Position numbers and translations under genes: made by a program
The notes under the pieces: model-generated
What the model was told of the DNA's origin: nothing
Databases searched by the model: none
What the model saw: only the letters and a program-made list of their open reading frames with translations
Shown here: positions 8,347-16,574 of the stretch, one piece after another
How positions within the stretch are numbered: position 1 is the first letter of the stretch
Layout of the letters: each line of letters begins with the position of its first letter
Assembly (NCBI RefSeq): GCF_004011505.1
Contig: NZ_SAUN01000001.1
Span: 1 to 64,000 of the forward strand
Source of the DNA: Nonomuraea polychroma
GTDB lineage: Bacteria; Actinomycetota; Actinomycetes; Streptosporangiales; Streptosporangiaceae
Direction: 5' to 3'
Length of the DNA stretch: 64,000 bases

Positions 8347-8581
8347 GGCACGCGCCTCCGCCACCGCTCTGACGCGCCTCCGCCACCGCTCTGACGCGCC
8401 TCCGCCACCGCTCTGACGCGCTGCTCTGACGTGCTGCTCTGACGCGCCTCCGCCACCGCTCTGACGCGCTGCTCTGACGTGCTGCTCTGACGCGCCTCCG
8501 CCACCGCTCTGACGTGCTGCTCTGACGTGCTGCTCTGACGCGCCTCCGCCACCGCTCTGACGTGCTGCTCTGACGTGCTGC
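8347..8581. repeat. Higher-order tandem array, 48-bp period (22+13+13)
   Basis: The array is built from two related units that both begin CTGACG: a 22-bp unit A (CTGACGCGCC...CACCGCT) and a 13-bp unit B (CTGACGYGCTGCT, Y = C or T). After two A units (8347-8390) the order A-B-B repeats four times with starts at 8391, 8439, 8487 and 8535. The third base after CTGACG alternates C/T between B copies, showing duplication and drift. There are no unique spacers, so it is not a CRISPR array. Confidence 0.92.
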
Positions 8582-8930
8582 GGACGCCGACGCCCGCACG
8601 CGCCCCCGACGCCGCTGCGTCGACGCGCTGTCGATGCCGACGCCCGTATGGGCTGCCGACGCTGATGCCCTCGTGTGCCGCTGCCCGGAACCCGCATCCG
8701 GCGCGCTCAGGCGTTCCCATACGTCTCCTCTCGACAATCTATGCCTGCGACCTATGCGTACGGCCTACGGCGTGCAAGTCGCAGTCACTTATCCACAAGC
8801 ACAGCGCTGGCGGCTCCGCAATCCCCAGAATCCTGCTCGGCCCGACGGCCGCCACCTCGCATCCGCCAAGGTCAGTTCCCGTACCGGACTGGATCGATGC
8901 CGGCCTGACCCGACCTGACGGAGGTGGCGC

Positions 8931-9296
8931 ATGGCCATGAAGAAGGACAAGGACATCGAGCTCGGCAAGCAAGGCGAGCAGATAGCCGTGATCTACCTGG
9001 AGTCCAAGGGGATGAAGATCATCGAACGTAACTGGCGCTGCCGCTACGGCGAGATCGACATCATCGCCGAAGAAGGCCCCAACCTGGTCGTCGTTGAGGT
9101 AAAGACCCGATCGAGCAGATCCCACGGCACGGCCCTGGAGTCGGTGAGTCCCGCCAAGCTGGACAGGCTCCGGGTGCTCGCGGCCAAGTGGCTGGCCACG
9201 CAGTCTCGCACGTTCGACGCCGTGCGCGTGGACGTCATCGCCTTGGACAAGTTCGCGGGGGATTTCGCCCTTCGCCACGTACGGGGGGCGATCTAG
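8931..9296 (+). CDS. yraN: UPF0102 (YraN) endonuclease-fold protein
   Basis: Small protein of 121 residues with the restriction-endonuclease-like fold of UPF0102. The PD-(D/E)xK-type core is visible: GEIDIIAEEG...LVVVEVKTRSS, with Asp, Glu and Lys in place. The N-terminus GKQGEQIAVIYLESKGMKIIERNWR is typical. Its cellular role is unproved; family members lie next to comM and dprA, hinting at DNA processing. The start ATG 8931 follows GGAGGTGG. It ends directly before comM (no gap), so they form one operon. Confidence 0.93.
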   Translation: MAMKKDKDIELGKQGEQIAVIYLESKGMKIIERNWRCRYGEIDIIAEEGPNLVVVEVKTRSSRSHGTALESVSPAKLDRLRVLAAKWLATQSRTFDAVRVDVIALDKFAGDFALRHVRGAI

Positions 9297-10832
9297 ATGG
9301 CCGTGGCCCGCACCCGGAGCGTCGCCCTCGTGGGCGTGACGGGCCGTACCGTCGAGGTCGAGGCCGACGTGGGCAACGGCCTGGCAGGCATCCACCTCAT
9401 CGGTCTCCCGGACACGGCACTGAGCGAGGCCCGCGACCGGGTCAGATCGGCAGTGGTCAACAGCACATACCCATGGCCCGACGCCCGCATCATCGTCAGC
9501 CTCTTCCCGGCGAGCCTGCCCAAGCGCGGATCCCAGTTCGACCTGGCCATAGCTGTGGCGATCCTGGGTGCCGCCGGGGTGGTTCCCGCCGAGCGCGTGG
9601 CGGAGCCCTTCTTCCTGGGGGAGCTGGGCCTCGACGGCCGCATCAGACCTGTACGCGGGGTGCTGCCCTCCGTGCTAGGGGCGGCCAAGCATGGAGACGC
9701 CATGGTCATCGTGCCATCCGCCAACTCAGCGGAGGCGGCTCTGGTCCCCGATGTGAAGGTGGTCCCGGTGGCCACCCTGCGCCAACTCGTGGAATGGCTG
9801 CGAAACGGAGACGAGACCCCCGAACCGCAGGTCGAAGAAGGCGCCGAGCCGCCTTCCACCACCACGGACCCCGCAGTCGACCTGGCGGATGTCGTCGGTC
9901 AGCCGGTCGCCCGCCGAGCCCTCGAGGTGTGCGCGGCGGGCGGCCACAACCTGTGGATGCTGGGTCCGCCCGGCACGGGCAAGACCATGCTGGCGGAGCG
10001 CCTGCCGACTCTCCTGCCCGACCTGGAGCTCGACCATGCTCTGGAGGTCACGGCGATCCATTCGGTCGCCGGCGTCCTGCCGCCCAGCGCGCCCATGATG
10101 AACAGGCCGCCGTTCGTCAGCCCGCACCACACGGCGACCGCCGCCGCCATCATCGGAGGCGGCAGCACGATCGTGCGCCCCGGGGCGGTCTCGCTCGCGC
10201 ACCGCGGTGTCTTGTTCATGGACGAAGCCCCTGAGTTCCCCCGCCACGTGCTTGACGCGCTGCGGCAGCCGCTGGAGTCGGGCCGTGTGACCGTTTCCAG
10301 ATCGGCGGGCTCGGTGACGTTCCCGGCCAGATTCATGCTCGTCCTGGCCGCGAACCCCTGCCCGTGCGCCCAGGCGGAAGATCAGGGAGGAACCTGCAAG
10401 TGTTCTCCCACGGTCAGGCGCCGATACCTCGGCAGGCTCTCCGGCCCGCTGCTCGATCGTGTGGACATGAAGGTCACCGTGGCGCGGGCCTCCAGGCGCG
10501 AGCTCATGGCAGACCGCCAGTTCGCCGAATCCAGCGCGACGGTGGCCGAGCGCGTCCTCGTGGCTCGCGAACGAGCCGCCAAACGCCTGGCCGGCACCCC
10601 CTGGCGGACAAACGCCGAAATCCCCTCATCCGTTCTCCACAGCGATTTCCGCCCGTCCCCGAAGGCCATGAAGCCCATGACCTCCTGCCTCGACTCGGGC
10701 ACCCTCACCGCCCGGGGCCTGGACCGCGCGGTCCGCGTGTCGTGGACCCTCGCCGATCTGGCCGACAAGGAATGCCCGCAGGAAGAGGAAACCACCGCCG
10801 CCCTCCACTTCTGGCTCGGAGTGACGTCGTAA
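9297..10832 (+). CDS. comM: YifB/ComM family Mg-chelatase-like AAA+ ATPase
   Basis: AAA+ ATPase of 511 residues. The N-terminal ChlI-like/Lon-protease-like domain (1-165) has IHLIGLPDTALSEARDRVRSA. The ATPase domain has Walker A GPPGTGKT (223-230) and Walker B FMDEAPEF. The CxxC-type segment NPCPCAQAEDQGGTCKC is typical of this family, and the C-terminal lid domain follows. ComM homologues are hexameric helicases that promote branch migration during natural transformation in Gram-negatives; the role in actinomycetes is not established. It is part of the conserved yraN-comM-dprA group. Confidence 0.95.
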   Translation: MAVARTRSVALVGVTGRTVEVEADVGNGLAGIHLIGLPDTALSEARDRVRSAVVNSTYPWPDARIIVSLFPASLPKRGSQFDLAIAVAILGAAGVVPAERVAEPFFLGELGLDGRIRPVRGVLPSVLGAAKHGDAMVIVPSANSAEAALVPDVKVVPVATLRQLVEWLRNGDETPEPQVEEGAEPPSTTTDPAVDLADVVGQPVARRALEVCAAGGHNLWMLGPPGTGKTMLAERLPTLLPDLELDHALEVTAIHSVAGVLPPSAPMMNRPPFVSPHHTATAAAIIGGGSTIVRPGAVSLAHRGVLFMDEAPEFPRHVLDALRQPLESGRVTVSRSAGSVTFPARFMLVLAANPCPCAQAEDQGGTCKCSPTVRRRYLGRLSGPLLDRVDMKVTVARASRRELMADRQFAESSATVAERVLVARERAAKRLAGTPWRTNAEIPSSVLHSDFRPSPKAMKPMTSCLDSGTLTARGLDRAVRVSWTLADLADKECPQEEETTAALHFWLGVTS

Positions 10833-10893
10833 TGCGCGCCACCACAAGCTCCGCAGCCCCCACCCCCCAGCAGTCCAAGACCAGGAAGGAGTC

Positions 10894-12855
10894 ATGACCC
10901 CGTCCATGATCTCTCGCTCCGATCGGGATGAAGAGAGCCTCACACCCGCACCGTCACCCCCACCGTCCAGGCGCTCGTCGCGGGCCGCGACGCTCACACC
11001 CCGGCACCCTCCGCTATCCGCGCCTCCAACGGCCTCGGCGACCATCGCCGAGCATCAAGCAACGGACCGCGACCTCGCCGATCAGGGGACGCCAGCCTCT
11101 GATGCATTCGTGCATCGTGAGACCGACGGCTCGGCAATCGGCGGATCCGCGGGCGGACCTCAGCAGCCGGGCGGCCGCCACGAAAACCACGAGGCCGGGC
11201 CTGCTGCCGAGCCACAAGACGACGCCGTCGCACATCCTGAGGCCGCCGAGCGTCGTCAGTGCCTCAAGCACGATGAGCGCGCCGACCGTATTGGGGACCT
11301 TGAGCACGTCGAGTGCCTGGAAGAAGGGAGCGAGGGGTCTGCAGGAGTCGTGCATTTGGAAGGGGGCGGGGGCTCTGGAGGAGTCGTGCGTTTGGAAGGG
11401 GGCGGGGGCTCTGGAGGAGTCGTGCGCTTGCAAGGCGCCGAGCGTCCTGGAGGAGTTGAGTGCCTGGAAGGCGCCGAGCGGCCTGAACGAGTCGAGCGGT
11501 GTGAGGGTATCGACCGGGCTCGGCGTGGTGAGCGGTGTGAGGCTATCGATCGGGCTCAGCGTGTCGAGCAAGATGAGCGTGGGGAGCATCGTGAGCAGTT
11601 GGAGTATGAGGCGAGAGCCGCCCTCATGCGGGCCGCCGACGTCGGTGACACGATCATGGGCCGTCTCGTGGCGAGGTATGGAGCCGAAGACGTGGTGGAG
11701 GCGATCCGTGCCCGCGCGCTTCCAGCAGAATTCCTGGCTCAGGAGGCCCAGCAGGAGCGTCCCGCTGACCTGACGGCACGCCTGAACGCCTGGCACGCCC
11801 GCCTTGCCGCCGCAAACCCTGCCGCCGACCTGGAAGCCGGCGAGAAGTCCGGTGCTCGCCTGATCATTCCCGGCAGCCCGGAATGGCCCACGCAACTGGA
11901 TCACCTTGGTGCAAGTCGTCCGCTCGGGCTATGGCTGCACGGCACGGCGGACCTCCGCTTCTCCTGCCTGACGTCGGTGGCAGTGGTGGGCGCACGGTCC
12001 GCGACAGCGTACGGCGTGCACATCGCGGCCGAGTTCGGCGTCGGTCTCAGCGAGTCTGGTTGGACTGTCGTGTCGGGCGGCGCTTTCGGGGTGGACGGCG
12101 CGGCCCACCGAGGAGCGCTGGTAGGCGATTCCCCGACGGTCGTAGTGCTGGCCTGCGGTGTGGACGTCTGCTACCCAAGCAGCCACGACACCCTCTTCGC
12201 GGCCGTCAGAGACCAGGGCGTGCTGGTCAGTGAATGCCCGCCAGGAGTCCATCCGACCCGGGCACGCTTCCTCATCAGGAACCGCCTGATAGCGGCCCTG
12301 TCGAGAGGCACCGTAGTGGTCGAGGCCGCCCTGCGCAGCGGCGCGCTCAACACCGCCGCCCACACCCTGACACTCAACAGGCACCTGGCAGCCGTACCCG
12401 GCCCGGTCACCTCGCGCATGTCAGCCGGCTGCCACCGACTCCTCCGCGAACGCAAAGCGGTATGTGTCACCTCGCCAGAGGAGATGATCGACCTCGTCGG
12501 CGTAATAGGCGACGACCTGGCCCCGCAGACCCGAGGCCCAGCGGTCCCCAGGGACAAGCTCAACGAGTCAACGAGGAGGGTCCTGGACGCGATCCCCACC
12601 CGGGGCGGCGCCGGCCCGGCTTCCATAGCGGTCGCAGCAGGGCTCGGCCTGGACGCCACGCTAAGCGCACTCGGCGGCCTGGCCGCGGCGGGCTACATCG
12701 AGCGTTCCCCAGACGGCTGGCGTCTCCGCAAACAAGGCGCCACGTATCGGAAGGCCGCGGGATCCACCCACCTTGAGCCGCCACAGACGGCCGAGGACAG
12801 CGACCCAACCCAAGAACCACCTTTCCCGGACGAGGACGGCCTCGCCCCGCTATGA
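10894..12855 (+). CDS. dprA: DNA-processing protein DprA with a long repeat-bearing N-terminal extension
   Basis: DprA loads RecA on single-stranded DNA in transformation; in actinomycetes the role is uncertain. The conserved part starts near residue 240 (ARAALMRAADVGDTIMGRLV): a SAM-like domain, then the Rossmann fold with VAVVGARSATAYG, VVSGGAFGVDGAAHRGAL, FLIRNRLIAALSRGTVVVEA and a C-terminal winged helix (TRRVLDAIPTRGG). The 653-residue length compares with about 370 normally. Residues 1-237 are low complexity with seven 12-residue repeats at 154-237. ATG 10894 has a good GGAAGGAG site, which supports translation of the extension. The fallback start is TTG 11599. Confidence 0.9.
   Translation: MTPSMISRSDRDEESLTPAPSPPPSRRSSRAATLTPRHPPLSAPPTASATIAEHQATDRDLADQGTPASDAFVHRETDGSAIGGSAGGPQQPGGRHENHEAGPAAEPQDDAVAHPEAAERRQCLKHDERADRIGDLEHVECLEEGSEGSAGVVHLEGGGGSGGVVRLEGGGGSGGVVRLQGAERPGGVECLEGAERPERVERCEGIDRARRGERCEAIDRAQRVEQDERGEHREQLEYEARAALMRAADVGDTIMGRLVARYGAEDVVEAIRARALPAEFLAQEAQQERPADLTARLNAWHARLAAANPAADLEAGEKSGARLIIPGSPEWPTQLDHLGASRPLGLWLHGTADLRFSCLTSVAVVGARSATAYGVHIAAEFGVGLSESGWTVVSGGAFGVDGAAHRGALVGDSPTVVVLACGVDVCYPSSHDTLFAAVRDQGVLVSECPPGVHPTRARFLIRNRLIAALSRGTVVVEAALRSGALNTAAHTLTLNRHLAAVPGPVTSRMSAGCHRLLRERKAVCVTSPEEMIDLVGVIGDDLAPQTRGPAVPRDKLNESTRRVLDAIPTRGGAGPASIAVAAGLGLDATLSALGGLAAAGYIERSPDGWRLRKQGATYRKAAGSTHLEPPQTAEDSDPTQEPPFPDEDGLAPL
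11353..11604 (+). repeat. 36-bp (12-residue) in-frame repeats inside dprA
   Basis: Seven consecutive units of 36 bp code for HLEGGGGSGGVV, RLEGGGGSGGVV, RLQGAERPGGVE, CLEGAERPERVE, RCEGIDRARRGE, RCEAIDRAQRVE and QDERGEHREQLE. The first two are nearly identical in DNA; later ones diverge stepwise from Gly-rich to charged. The series ends exactly where the conserved DprA domain begins. Confidence 0.9.
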
Positions 12856-13849
12856 GGATGGCCTTCCGGGCTAGAAGACGGTTCCCAAGGTCGAGAGCAC
12901 AACGGCCGGAGGCGGCAGTCAGCATGGGTGAGGGCGTCGCCATCGCCACAGGGAGGCGGTGAGAGGCCGTGCGGGGTCCGAACGAGGCAGTGGCGACAGG
13001 TTGGGATTGGCGTGGCGGGCGGCGGGTGTGGAAGGCGAGGGTTGCGGCGGGCGGCGGGTGTGGAAGGCGGGGGTTGCGGCGGGTGGGGGGTGGTGGAAGG
13101 CGGGGTTGCGGCGGGTGGCGGGCCTGCTTGGGCGTGCTGGACCGAGTCGCGCGGTTCGCGAAGCAGCGGACGGGACACACGTACGACCAGCACATCGAGA
13201 ATGAGGCCGACGTGCTGCAAGGTCGCTACGGCGGCGTGTGCCGGCACGGCCGGCAGCGAGAGCACGATCAGCATCGCCCCGGCCCGCGAGGCGGTCGTTG
13301 ATGAGGTGATGAGGGCCGCCTGAGTGCGGGTGTGCGGTGGCGGAAGCCAGGGAGAGGCTGCTTCGCCTAGCCGTGTTGGCGTAAGCGGACGGTTCGGTGC
13401 TGAGGCGGAAGCGGCGAACAAGTGGGGGCCACTGGTTTGCATTTCCTTCAGCGGCGGCCAGGACAAGGGACAGACTGCTTTCTGCGGCCATCGCTTCAGA
13501 TTCCTCCGACACGATTCAGGCCGGAGGATCGTTGCGGTGGCCCGCACCATTTGGCGTTGTGTGCGCGTGCGGCCAGTTGAGTTCATCGATCGTGAGGCCG
13601 TGGAAAGATCACGCGGGGCCGATCATGCCGCACTGCTGCGCGTCGATTTCGGAACCGTGCACGGGCGTCGCCGCGGCCGAAGGCAAGTGCTTGCTTTGGG
13701 CTTCCCGGCCGGACGGATGGTCCGCGGGTAGGTGGATGCGGCGGTCGCGTGGCTGGGCTGTTGTGGGGCAATCTGTCCTGAGGTGGTGTTTGGGCTTGGG
13801 CGAGGGTGGGACGATCGTTTTCTAGGTGGTGGTGAAGGGGAGGTCGGCT
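12856..13849. other. Gene-poor stretch between dprA and xerC
   Basis: About 1 kb with no convincing gene. It includes a 32-bp tandem repeat (13015-13110). Several overlapping frames are open on both strands but give Arg/Pro/Gly-rich or repeat text, with no domain signature and no start with a ribosome site. In Streptomyces, as I recall, whiG (a sigma factor) lies in the dprA-rpsB interval; nothing like a sigma factor is seen here. Confidence 0.6.
13015..13110. repeat. 32-bp tandem repeat, three copies
   Basis: Three adjacent 32-bp units (13015, 13047, 13079) share GCGGG...GTGGAAGGCG...GGTTGCG; the first two differ by one base, the third by several. A truncated fourth start (GCGGGTGGCGGG) follows. 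The strand is strongly G-rich. Confidence 0.85.
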
Positions 13850-14731
13850 GTGGGCAGGGACGAGGCGGTGGCCGAGTTCGGCCGGTACCTGCGGTTCGAG
13901 CGTGATGTTTCCCCGCACACCGTCCGGGCCTACCTGGGTGATGTCAACTCCCTGCTCGATCACTTGAACGGGCCGATTGAGGACTTGGACGTCGGGGTGC
14001 TCAGGAGGTGGCTGGCCGATCAGCATGGGGTAGGGAAGGCGCGGGCCACACTGGCGCGAAGGGCGGCCTGCGCTCGTACGTTCACTGCCTACTGCCATCG
14101 TCGGGGCTGGTTGCCGACCGACCCCGGGCTGCTGCTCGGAAGCGCCAAGGCGCCTCGCTCCCTGCCTTCCGTACTCGATCAGGAGCAGGCTGAGGCCGTC
14201 CTGGCCGAGCCTGCGACGGCGGAACCCAAGGAACTGCGGGATCAGGCCCTCCTCGAGATGTTGTACGCGACCGGCGTGCGCGTGAGTGAGTTGTGTGCGC
14301 TCGATGTCGACGACGTGGACCGGGACCGGCACGTCATCAGGGTGTTGGGCAAAGGTCGCAAGGAGCGGTCGGTGCCGTTCGGATTGCCCGCTCTACGGGC
14401 GTTGGACAGGTGGTGCATTTACGGTCGGCCGCTGTGGGTCCGGGAGGGGTCGGGGCCCGCGCTCTTCCTCGGGGTGCGTGGTGGTCGCATCGACGCGGGG
14501 ACCGTTCGGCGGGTGGTGCACGCGCGGTTGGCGCAGGTCGAAGGCGCGCAGGACATGGGGCCGCATGGTTTGCGGCACACCGCGGCGACCCACCTATTGG
14601 AGGGCGGCGCTGATCTGCGCAGTGTTCAAGAGTTGCTCGGGCATGCGTCCTTGAACAGCACGCAGATCTACACACACGTCTCGATCGAGCGCCTGCGGGC
14701 CGCGTACAGGCAAGCTCATCCCCGGGCATGA
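13850..14731 (+). CDS. xerC: Tyrosine recombinase XerC
   Basis: Site-specific recombinase that resolves chromosome dimers at dif with XerD, coordinated by FtsK. I start at GTG 13850 (MGRDEAVAEFGRYLRFERDVSPHT), preceded by GGGGAGG; a GTG at 13826 lacks such a site. The product is 293 residues: a SAM-like core-binding domain (1-90) and the catalytic domain with Arg144 (ATGVRVSEL), Lys168 (GKGRKERSVP), His239/Arg242 (HGLRHTAATHLL), His265 (LLGHASL) and nucleophile Tyr274. All catalytic residues are present. The gene converges on the M23 peptidase gene. Confidence 0.94.
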   Translation: MGRDEAVAEFGRYLRFERDVSPHTVRAYLGDVNSLLDHLNGPIEDLDVGVLRRWLADQHGVGKARATLARRAACARTFTAYCHRRGWLPTDPGLLLGSAKAPRSLPSVLDQEQAEAVLAEPATAEPKELRDQALLEMLYATGVRVSELCALDVDDVDRDRHVIRVLGKGRKERSVPFGLPALRALDRWCIYGRPLWVREGSGPALFLGVRGGRIDAGTVRRVVHARLAQVEGAQDMGPHGLRHTAATHLLEGGADLRSVQELLGHASLNSTQIYTHVSIERLRAAYRQAHPRA

Positions 14732-14768
14732 GGCCCTTTCCCATCCGTTGGTGTCGTTGCATGCGGGT

Positions 14769-15629
14769 TCATCTGGCGTGGCGGCGGCTGTGGCGGCCTT
14801 TGCGGTGTTGGCCCCTTCTCGGGCCGTGATCACGTGCTGGGGCACTGCGTTGCCGGCGGCGGCGTCGGTGTAGGGCGGCGATCAGGAAGGTCGTCCCTAG
14901 TAGCGCGCTGCCTAGGGCGATGGCGGGTAGCGGGCCGGCCGAGGTTGAACTGCTCAGGGGGTAGGCGTTCAGAGGGCTGGGTGGTGTGGCGGTAGCTGGT
15001 GATCGGCGTGGTGGCGTGAAGGCGACGGGTTTGGTTGATGTGGTCGGTGTTCTTGGTTCGGACCATGCTGCGTGCCGGGGTGTAGTCGCCGTTGGGAGGC
15101 GAGGGGGCCAGAAAGGGAGGAGGCGGATGGGGGCGCGGCCCAGCAGGATCAGGGGGTTCAGGTAGCGGGATTCGCGGAGGAGGCCCCAGTGGAGGCACGA
15201 CTCGGGGCAGTGGCCTCCTGAGGGTTCGATCACGCCGAGTTCGGTTCCTGGGGTGACGGATTGGCCCCGTTTCACCGAAGCTGCGACCGGGAGGTACGTC
15301 GTGCGCAGGCCGCCTTCGTGGTCGATGGTGACCACGCCTTTTCCCGCCACGGGGCCGGCGAAGCGAACTGTGCCTCCGCCTGCTGCCAGGACCGGGGTGG
15401 CGGTGGGGGCGGCCAGGTCTATGCCGCGGTGTCCGGCGAGCCAAGGCTCGGGGGGTGGGGAGAACCGGCGGAGGATGCGGGGGTTTCCGTCCAAGGGCCA
15501 GCGCCAGGTGGGAGGTGAGGCTCTTGCTGGGGGAGCGGTGAGGGTGAGGACCGCGGTGGCGAGGACGATGGCCAGCAAGGCGGCGGTGGCGGCCCGGGGC
15601 TTCGGTGCGGCGGCGGCTCGGGACTTCAT
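14769..15629 (-). CDS. Exported M23 (LytM-type) peptidase-like protein
   Basis: Secreted or membrane-anchored cell-wall protein of 286 residues. It has a signal peptide (AALLAIVLATAVLTLTAPPARAS) and a Peptidase_M23 barrel from about residue 40 (WRWPLDG...ILRRFSPP, HRGIDLAAPTATPVLAAGGGTVRFAG, GHCPESCLHWGLLR). The zinc ligands HxxxD and HxH-like CLHWG are only partly conserved; the last motif has a single His, so activity is uncertain. A Pro/Thr linker leads to a C-terminal membrane segment (ALGSALLGTTFLIAAL) and a basic tail. In actinomycetes an M23 gene normally sits just before rpsB on the opposite strand, as here, though 6 kb further away. Confidence 0.85.
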   Translation of the reverse strand: MKSRAAAAPKPRAATAALLAIVLATAVLTLTAPPARASPPTWRWPLDGNPRILRRFSPPPEPWLAGHRGIDLAAPTATPVLAAGGGTVRFAGPVAGKGVVTIDHEGGLRTTYLPVAASVKRGQSVTPGTELGVIEPSGGHCPESCLHWGLLRESRYLNPLILLGRAPIRLLPFWPPRLPTATTPRHAAWSEPRTPTTSTKPVAFTPPRRSPATATPPSPLNAYPLSSSTSAGPLPAIALGSALLGTTFLIAALHRRRRRQRSAPARDHGPRRGQHRKGRHSRRHAR

Positions 15630-16546
15630 GGCGGGAGTCTGATCGAGATGGTGAAGGCCGCGTTGGGGCGAACGTCATTCTGTTGATGAGGCGGGCCAAG
15701 GTTCGACGGCCTGTGGATATTCGCCAGGGGCGCGGTGCCGGTCGGTGGTGGATTGTGCGCCGCCATGCCGCATGTCGCCGGTCTGGGACGTTGGCGCCCG
15801 GGCGCAGGTAGTGCTGAGCGATGCGGCGAGTTCGGTGTTGCGACGCGCCATGGCATCCGTCGTTATGGGTGCGTCGTCAGTGCAGGTTTTCGGCGGTCCG
15901 GTACGAAGGCGGTCCGGTACGAAGGCGGTCCGGTACGAAGGCGGTCCGGTACGAAGGCGGTCCGGTACGAAGGCGGTCCGGTACGAAGGCGGTCCGGTAC
16001 GCAGTTGTGCGCGGCGAGCGCTGCGCGGAGCGATGCCGGATTCGGGCTCTGTGGTATTGCGGGTACGTAGTGGCGGGTGTCCTTGAGGGGGCTTGGGGTC
16101 GTGTTGGGGTGGGTGCGGCGGCCGCTGTGGGGCTTCGCGGTTGTCTGACGGCCTTGCAGATGAAAGTGCGTCACGCCAGATGGAAGCGGACATGGCAGTG
16201 GGCCATCGGGGTTGGCAGTAGGAGCGTGTACGTCTGGACCTGCCCGAGGCCGCGCTGCTGCTGGCCGGTGAAGGCCTACGCCTTGGCAGACGATCACAGG
16301 CGTCCGGTCATCCTTCCAGTGACAACAGATCGTGATTGAGGTATAGCTGGGCGAATCGCCCCTCGGCGTCTGGCGTTGATGCTTGAACCACACAGCCCAA
16401 CCAGTCGTTCGCCTCTTGGGCTGATCGGTTGGCGGTATCGAATGGATCCCTGACAGTTTGGCGTGGATCTTGAGAGTCTGCGTAGGGCGGGCGACCATCC
16501 TCATAGAAACGGCAAGGAAACAACCGCTGCTCTACTACTGATCCGC
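15630..16546. other. Gene-poor stretch upstream of the M23 and S33 peptidase genes
   Basis: About 0.9 kb between divergent peptidase genes. It has a 16-bp tandem repeat (15894-16001) and, from about 16300 on, DNA of lower G+C that contains one odd minus-strand reading frame (16308-16574). The promoters of both flanking genes must lie here, but I could not pick convincing -35/-10 pairs. Confidence 0.6.
15894..16001. repeat. 16-bp tandem repeat, six full copies plus a partial
   Basis: Exact head-to-tail copies of CGGTCCGGTACGAAGG start at 15894, 15910, 15926, 15942, 15958 and 15974, with a partial seventh ending at 16001. The six copies are identical, which implies recent expansion or strong homogenisation. 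The period of 16 is not a multiple of three, so it is not a coding repeat; it is close to 1.5 helical turns. Confidence 0.95.
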
Positions 16547-16574
16547 ATGACGCACCGAACTTCACTGACGGCAC
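16308..16574 (-). CDS. Possible small or remnant protein, unknown
   Basis: An 88-codon minus-strand frame whose last 50 residues look protein-like (DPFDTANRSAQEANDWLG, then CVVQASTPDAEGRFAQLY, LNHDLLSLEG) and are free of the Arg/Pro bias of shadow frames. Its third-position G+C (roughly 60-65 percent by my count) is well below its neighbours, which points to foreign or decayed DNA. Its ATG would overlap the start of the S33 gene on the other strand and has no ribosome site. It may be the tail end of a lost gene. I recognise no family. Confidence 0.25.
   Translation of the reverse strand: MPSVKFGASCGSVVEQRLFPCRFYEDGRPPYADSQDPRQTVRDPFDTANRSAQEANDWLGCVVQASTPDAEGRFAQLYLNHDLLSLEG

Larger units (their letters stand above)
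7874..8930. other. Gene-poor, repeat-bearing stretch between DUF2469 gene and yraN
   Basis: About 1.06 kb without a credible gene, at a place where most actinobacteria have a short gap. It contains a 15-bp direct repeat (8029-8073) and a large 48-bp higher-order tandem array (8347-8581). Open frames here, mainly on the minus strand through the array, are low-complexity Arg/Ser/Ala text caused by the repeat period being a multiple of three. No hairpin terminator or tRNA is evident. Confidence 0.7.

Noticed and set aside
8347..8581. Possible CRISPR array
   Set aside because: The segments between copies are themselves repeats (units A and B), there are no unique spacers, and no cas genes are near.
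8081..8737. Long minus-strand open frames (130-218 codons) over the 48-bp array
   Set aside because: All three minus frames are open because the period is a multiple of three and the units contain no stop on that strand. The text is Arg/Ser/Ala repeats with no domain and no ribosome site.
11014..11904. 296-codon minus-strand frame antisense to the DprA extension, with DSSRAPAPF repeats
   Set aside because: Repeat-derived openness. The plus-strand frame has a ribosome site and continues into the conserved DprA domain.
12693..13586. Minus-strand frame with a hydrophobic run (LIVLSLPAVPAHAAVATLQHV) in the dprA-xerC gap
   Set aside because: The rest is Pro/Arg-rich repeat translation overlapping the dprA 3' end. 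No ribosome site, no family resemblance, and the run is too short to support a gene.
13583..14332. 250-codon minus-strand frame over the xerC start
   Set aside because: Antisense shadow; XerC has all six catalytic residues on the plus strand.
15821..16339. Plus-strand frames of 110-172 codons through the 16-bp repeat
   Set aside because: Composed of RRSGTKAVRYEGGP-type repeat translations, the same in several frames; no start signal.
16463..16546. Upstream GTG start for the S33 peptidase
   Set aside because: It would put 28 charged residues before a perfectly formed signal peptide that begins at ATG 16547.
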